From NCBI GenBank assembly GCA_028820215.1, contig JAPPKD010000182.1, positions 3,259-12,977 of the forward strand: a stretch of DNA of 9,719 nucleotides, read 5' to 3'. This DNA is from Spirochaetaceae bacterium (GTDB taxonomy: Bacteria > Spirochaetota > Spirochaetia > SZUA-6 > Bin103). Under the pieces are notes generated by a model. That model made no database searches, was not told the DNA's origin, and was given only the letters and a program-made list of their open reading frames with translations. Each line of letters begins with the position of its first letter. The first letter of the stretch is position 1. Shown piece after piece: positions 6,535 through 9,719 of the stretch. Both the position numbers and the translations under genes were made by a program.

Positions 6535-7287
6535 CTACATGCGGAACTCTTCGCCCAGGTACGCGCTGCGGGCCGCCGGATCGGCCAGCAACGCCTCGCG
6601 GCTGCCCTCGGCGATGATGTGGCCGCCGTCGATGATGTAGGAGCGGTCGGTGATCTCCAGGGCGTCGCGGACGTTGTGATCGGTGAGCAGGATGCCGATG
6701 CCCTTGCCCGCAAGCGACCGAACCACCTCCTTCAGATGGTGGACGGCGATGGGATCGATGCCCGCAAACGGTTCGTCAAGCAGCAGAAAGCGGGGGTCGC
6801 TGGCGAGCGAGCGAGCGATCTCCGTCCGCCGGCGCTCGCCGCCGGAGAGCGTGTGCGCCTTCTGGTCGGCGACCTCCTCGATGCCGAGCTCGGCGAGCAG
6901 CTCGTCACAGAGATCATGCCTCTGCCCGCGGGGCATCCGCCGGGTCTCGAGGACCGCCAGGACGTTCTGGCGCACGGTCAGCCTGCGGAACACGGACGGT
7001 TCCTGCGGCAGATAGGCGATGCCCAAGCGCGCACGGCGGTACATGGGCAGCCGCGTGATGTCCCGGTCCCCGAGCAGGACGCTGCCTTCCGACGGCTCGA
7101 TGAAGCCGGCGATCATGAAGAACGCGGTCGTCTTGCCGGCGCCGTTGGGGCCGAGCAGGCCGACCACCTCGCTCACGGCCATGCGAAATGAGATTCCGTC
7201 CACCGCAACCTTGCGTCCGAACCGCTTGCGGAGACCGCTGACGGCCAGCGTCGCCGCGCCACGGTTCGTCTCGGGGCGGTCGCTCAC
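6535..7287 (-). CDS. lptB: LptB, ATPase of the LPS export ABC transporter
   Basis: LptB is the cytoplasmic ATPase that, with LptF and LptG, extracts LPS from the inner membrane and pushes it along the Lpt bridge. The 250-aa protein has every ABC motif: Walker A GPNGAGKT (46-53), Q-loop glutamine Q95 (YLPQEPSVF), signature LSGGE (147-151), Walker B FLLLDE (167-172) and the H-loop H204. The C-terminal AYLGEEFRM closely resembles the YLGExF tail typical of LptB, separating it from amino-acid (LivF/LivG) ATPases. It starts with GTG, overlapping the lptA stop by 4 bp (GTGA). LptF and LptG are not in the window and must be encoded elsewhere. Confidence 0.96.
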   Translation of the reverse strand: MSDRPETNRGAATLAVSGLRKRFGRKVAVDGISFRMAVSEVVGLLGPNGAGKTTAFFMIAGFIEPSEGSVLLGDRDITRLPMYRRARLGIAYLPQEPSVFRRLTVRQNVLAVLETRRMPRGQRHDLCDELLAELGIEEVADQKAHTLSGGERRRTEIARSLASDPRFLLLDEPFAGIDPIAVHHLKEVVRSLAGKGIGILLTDHNVRDALEITDRSYIIDGGHIIAEGSREALLADPAARSAYLGEEFRM

Positions 7288-7967
7288 GACACCGTTATGG
7301 TGCCCTGAATCTCCCCTTCCATCCGAACCGTTTCCCGGTCCAGGTCGATGAAGATTCGCATCGCCCGATACTCGTCGCCCTGGTAGGTCACCACGGGCAT
7401 GCCGGACAGGTCGACGGTGTTCTCGTCGCGGCTATAGCGCGCGAACTCCGACCGGGACACCAGGTCGGGCTTGAGGATGCGCACGCCGATCTGCACGGTC
7501 GCTTCGCCCGTGTCCTGGTGGTACTCCATGAAGCCGCCCTTCACCACCACCTCGTTGTCGCGGTCGATCAGGAGCGCGCTGCCCTGGATGCGCAGCACCG
7601 ACCGTCCGCGGTCGAACAGCAGGTGCTCGCTGCCGATCTCGATGTTCTCGTCCTCTTCGATCACCCGCACCGCGCCCTGGCACAGGATGATGCCGGCCTC
7701 CTCTCCGAACAGCTCGATGCGCTCGGCGCGGATGACGGTCGTGTCGCCCACGACGATCTCGACCGCGCCGGTGAGCACCGTGCGTTCCCGGCCCTTGGCG
7801 CCGACCGTCTCCATGCTGTCGAGCGCCTTGATCGTGATCGTCGTCTTCTCAGGCTCCTCGGCGGACTCGTCCTGGGCGAACGCCGGGGCGGACGTCAGCA
7901 GGGCTGCGGACACCAACATAACCGCGGACGCCAGCCGGACGGCGGCCGGCCGGCCGGGCCGCCTCAT
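7284..7967 (-). CDS. lptA: LptA-like periplasmic LPS-bridge protein (OstA domain)
   Basis: LptA-type proteins polymerise into the periplasmic part of the bridge that carries LPS from LptC to LptD. The chosen start gives 227 aa. Residues 1-31 form a signal peptide: arginine-rich start, hydrophobic core ASAVMLVSAALLTSA, and cleavage after APAFA (A31). The mature part is a run of short alternating beta strands (TVLTGAVEIVVGDTTVIRAERIEL and repeats to residue 227), as expected of the OstA beta-jellyroll. The ATG at 7967 overlaps the lptC stop by 4 bp (ATGA) and sits directly before the signal peptide; the frame is open further upstream but that part overlaps lptC. The end overlaps the lptB start by 4 bp. 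No clear Shine-Dalgarno sequence, so translation is probably coupled to lptC. Confidence 0.88.
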   Translation of the reverse strand: MRRPGRPAAVRLASAVMLVSAALLTSAPAFAQDESAEEPEKTTITIKALDSMETVGAKGRERTVLTGAVEIVVGDTTVIRAERIELFGEEAGIILCQGAVRVIEEDENIEIGSEHLLFDRGRSVLRIQGSALLIDRDNEVVVKGGFMEYHQDTGEATVQIGVRILKPDLVSRSEFARYSRDENTVDLSGMPVVTYQGDEYRAMRIFIDLDRETVRMEGEIQGTITVS

Positions 7968-8560
7968 CGGTCGAACACCAGGCTGCCGGAGACCGGCCCC
8001 AGGTAGCGCACGATCCGGCGAGCGACGTCGGCCTCGAAATCGAAGCCGGCCAGTTTGGATCCGTCGCCCCATTCCAGCACCACCTCCGCGCCATCATCGC
8101 CGGTCAACATGCGTTCGGCGTCGCTCCAGTTCAGTCCCGTGGCGGTGATGCGGGCATCCTCCCGGTCCGACGACACCACCACCGACCCTTCGGCGCGGGC
8201 GTCGCCGGTCTTGCTGCGGTACTCGGCTCGCTCCGCCCACGCTTCGGTGATCACCAGGCCATCGGCATCGAACTCCGTGAAGTGAATGCCGGAGAGTACC
8301 AGCAGGTCGCGCTCGTCGTAGCTCTCCACGCGATCGATGCGCAGGACGGCCGTCACCCGGTCGCCGCTCATCACGGTGTGCTCGACGCCGTTCAGCACCG
8401 TATTCGGCACCTCCTCGGCCAGCTCCTCGTCGAGCTCGGTGGATCGGTAATCGAAGGAGCAGCCGGCCAGCAGCATCGCCGATGCCAACGCCGCCGATGC
8501 CGGGACCGACGTAAGCCGGCCGCGGAAGCCGTGCCGTCGGCGGTCAGCCGGCGTGCGCAT
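7964..8560 (-). CDS. lptC: LptC-like LPS export protein, probable lipoprotein
   Basis: LptC links the LptB2FG transporter to LptA in the periplasm. From the ATG at 8560 the protein has 198 aa. A positively charged start (RTPADRRRHGFRGR) and a hydrophobic stretch lead to the lipobox LLAGC, with C34 as the predicted lipidated residue and S35 next. The mature part is beta-strand rich (VMSGDRVTAVLRIDRVES and onward to AEYRSKTGDARAEGSVVV), in keeping with the LptC jellyroll. E. coli LptC has a membrane anchor instead of a lipid. The start is fixed by GGAGG six bases upstream and by the lipoprotein signal; the frame is open for 26 codons more, which overlap ymdB. It overlaps the ymdB-like gene by 17 bp and lptA by 4 bp. 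The LptC call rests mostly on context and fold pattern. Confidence 0.78.
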   Translation of the reverse strand: MRTPADRRRHGFRGRLTSVPASAALASAMLLAGCSFDYRSTELDEELAEEVPNTVLNGVEHTVMSGDRVTAVLRIDRVESYDERDLLVLSGIHFTEFDADGLVITEAWAERAEYRSKTGDARAEGSVVVSSDREDARITATGLNWSDAERMLTGDDGAEVVLEWGDGSKLAGFDFEADVARRIVRYLGPVSGSLVFDR

Positions 8561-9371
8561 CGGTTCCCTCCGGTGCGGGACACCGTACCTGCAGGCGCTC
8601 CAGAGCCACCGCACGGCCGTCATCATCGAAGCGGGCAAGCACCCCCTGCAACTGCAGGTTGCTCCACGTGTCCGCCGACCGTTCGTAGATCCCGGTCCGC
8701 CACTTGCGGATCTCGATCTCCGGGTCCAGCCCGCCCACGGAATCGATGCTGCCGGTGCGCCCGCAGTGGGTGAGGGTCGCGGTGCCCTTCGCGCTGATCG
8801 CTTCGTCCGCCGACTGGACCCGCACGTGCGTGCCGAACACCGCGCTCACCTTGCCGTCCATCCACACGCACATGTTGCGCTTCTCCGCGGTGGTGCAGGC
8901 GTGGAAGTCCAGGATCATGATCGGTGTCTCCGCGCGCCGCTCGGTGGCCAGCCACTCGGCCGCCGCGAACGGGTTGCCGGGATGCACGCGGTCGTAGCCG
9001 GACTGGCCGAGCAGGCAGGCCACCGTCACGCGCGCACCGCCGCGGGCGGTTACGGTCGTCCATCCGTGGCCGGGATTGTGGCGCGGGTAGTTGAACGGCC
9101 GCAGCACGTAGCGGACCTCTTTCAGGTAGGGCACCATGTCGCGCTTGTAATAGATACACTCTCCGGACGTGATCACGTCCACGCCGAGCTTGTGCAGGTA
9201 GGCCGCATGCCGCTTGCCCAGCCCGAATCCGCCGGTCGCGCCGTCGCAGTTGGCGATCGTCAGGTCCACCTGGTGGGTGCGCCGCAGGTTGCCCAGCAGG
9301 CTCTTGACGCAGAAGACGCCCGGCTTGCCGACGAGGTCGGCGATGAACAGGACGGTGGTGGTGCGCGCCAT
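8544..9371 (-). CDS. YmdB-family (TIGR00282-like) metallophosphoesterase with altered metal site
   Basis: The family is a calcineurin-like phosphodiesterase; B. subtilis YmdB hydrolyses 2',3'-cyclic nucleotides and affects biofilm and motility. The 275-aa protein has the family outline: VLFIADLVGKPG (7-18), DLTIANCDGATGGFG (36-50), ILDFHA (153-158), DGKVSAVFGTHVRVQSAD (172-189) and GTATLTHCGRTG (196-207). The usual family motifs NGEN, GNH and GTHTHV are here NCDG (41-44), GEC (70-72) and GTHVRV (181-185). Metal ligands D12, H157 and H182 remain; others are replaced. The rest of the fold is intact, so it is not a plain pseudogene, and a changed metal or lost activity is possible. The start at 9371 gives the usual N-terminus but lacks a Shine-Dalgarno sequence. 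It begins the long run, overlaps lptC by 17 bp, and faces a divergent gene 19 bp away. Confidence 0.82.
   Translation of the reverse strand: MARTTTVLFIADLVGKPGVFCVKSLLGNLRRTHQVDLTIANCDGATGGFGLGKRHAAYLHKLGVDVITSGECIYYKRDMVPYLKEVRYVLRPFNYPRHNPGHGWTTVTARGGARVTVACLLGQSGYDRVHPGNPFAAAEWLATERRAETPIMILDFHACTTAEKRNMCVWMDGKVSAVFGTHVRVQSADEAISAKGTATLTHCGRTGSIDSVGGLDPEIEIRKWRTGIYERSADTWSNLQLQGVLARFDDDGRAVALERLQVRCPAPEGTDAHAG
8567..8571 (-). promoter_or_regulatory. ribosome binding site of lptC
   Basis: GGAGG lies six bases before the lptC ATG at 8560, inside the end of the ymdB-like gene. It is the clearest Shine-Dalgarno sequence of the run and decides the start in favour of 8560 over the upstream in-frame codon at 8638. 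Confidence 0.8.
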
Positions 9372-9379
9372 GCAGCGGT

Positions 9380-9384
9380 GAGGG
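9380..9384 (+). promoter_or_regulatory. ribosome binding site of the CinA-C-like gene
   Basis: GAGGG lies six bases before the ATG at 9391 in the 19-base gap between the divergent start codons. It supports 9391 as the start of the rightmost gene, with an in-frame TAG at 9385-9387 just before it. Confidence 0.55.
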
Positions 9385-9390
9385 TAGCAG

Positions 9391-9719
9391 ATGTCGGCCC
9401 ATCCGCATGACCGGGCGGGGCACGGCCCCGCGGCGTGGGCGGATATGGTCCGCGCCGTGCACGCCGCACCCGTGGCGGCCGTCCTGGAGCTGGCCGGCGG
9501 CACGCAGGGCCTGGCGTGGCTGCACGCGGTGGGCGGGTCGTCCGCGACGGTGCTGGAAGCGCACGACCGCTACCATCACGATTCCCTGGCCACGGCCCTG
9601 CGAGCCAGGCCGGCCCGCGCGACCGATCCGGCGGTGGCGCACGAGCTGGCGGCGGTGGCGTGCGGCCGCGCGCGGGAGCTGGCCGGCACCGGCGTGGCGG
9701 TGGTGGGCCTGGGCTGCAC
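9391..9719 (+). CDS. CinA-C-like domain protein, 5' part only
   Basis: The reading frame runs off the right edge after about 109 codons. Visible features are AVHAAPVAAVLELAGGTQG (about residues 22-40), then WLHAVGGSSATVLEAHDRYH, then PAVAHELAAVACGRARELAG and VAVVGLGCT at the edge. This order of a small hydroxyl-rich GG loop, a GSSATVLEA strand and an AVxGLG strand resembles a branch related to the CinA C-terminal (nicotinamide mononucleotide deamidase-type) domain. Proteins of that branch in plants and some bacteria have a nucleotidyltransferase-like domain after it. Whether that domain follows here cannot be seen, and activity is not inferred. The ATG at 9391 has a Shine-Dalgarno sequence; an internal ATG at 9445 (MVRAVHAAP) is an alternative that would make the leader 73 bases. 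Confidence 0.6.
   Translation, partial: MSAHPHDRAGHGPAAWADMVRAVHAAPVAAVLELAGGTQGLAWLHAVGGSSATVLEAHDRYHHDSLATALRARPARATDPAVAHELAAVACGRARELAGTGVAVVGLGC
9415..9431. repeat. GC-rich hairpin at the divergent ymdB/CinA-C-like junction
   Basis: GCGGGGC (9415-9421) and GCCCCGC (9425-9431) form a perfect 7-bp inverted repeat with a 3-base loop. It lies in codons 9-14 of the CinA-C-like gene if that starts at 9391, or in its leader if it starts at 9445. No T-run follows. It lies where the promoter of the minus-strand run would be expected (about 45-60 bases before the ymdB ATG), so it could be a regulator site. Confidence 0.4.

Noticed and set aside
5088..6617. 509-codon open frame on the plus strand opposite rpoN
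   Set aside because: It is antisense to a complete, motif-perfect rpoN and shows no recognisable domain; explained by high GC at third positions.

Overview
The window is strongly GC-rich and packed with housekeeping genes. The organism is diderm: it carries three lipopolysaccharide-transport genes (lptC, lptA, lptB). It also has sigma-54, a full-length HPr kinase/phosphorylase, HPr with both phosphorylation sites, and a self-cleaving LexA. This mix, with an LptC that looks like a lipoprotein and an aberrant YmdB-type phosphoesterase, fits a high-GC spirochaete-like lineage best. That placement is inference from gene content; no phylogeny was possible.

Layout. On the minus strand at the left edge is a tRNA-Ala(CGC) (11-83). 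A 158-base divergent intergenic stretch with a strong GC hairpin separates it from uvrC (242-2101, +). uvrC converges on a long minus-strand run that fills most of the window. Read in its own direction this run is: ymdB-like phosphoesterase (9371-8544), lptC (8560-7964), lptA (7967-7284), lptB (7287-6535), rpoN (6482-5106), hprK (4989-4024), ptsH (4013-3735), lexA (3738-3136) and holA (3105-2095). Four junctions overlap: 17 bp at ymdB/lptC, and 4 bp at lptC/lptA, lptA/lptB and ptsH/lexA. The remaining gaps are 10 to 116 bp. No terminator is visible, so the run looks like one operon. At the right edge a plus-strand gene starts 19 bp from the ymdB start codon and runs off the window. Its visible part resembles a CinA-C-like domain.

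How the genes fit together. LptC, LptA and LptB are parts of the bridge that carries LPS-type lipid to the outer membrane; LptF, LptG and LptD are not in the window. Sigma-54 followed by nitrogen-type or HPr-type PTS regulators next to lptAB is a well-known proteobacterial arrangement. Here the partners are a bifunctional HprK and HPr, and the run continues into SOS repression (LexA) and replication (HolA, DNA polymerase III delta).

Points worth a second look: a nested, potentially two-state RNA structure between rpoN and hprK; a YmdB-family enzyme with most metal ligands replaced; a UvrC lacking one of four Fe-S cysteines; a 61-bp-period imperfect tandem duplication that makes the convergent uvrC/holA ends; and a small dyad over the lexA start codon. 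No unmistakably new multi-gene system (defence island, CRISPR, mobile element) is visible.
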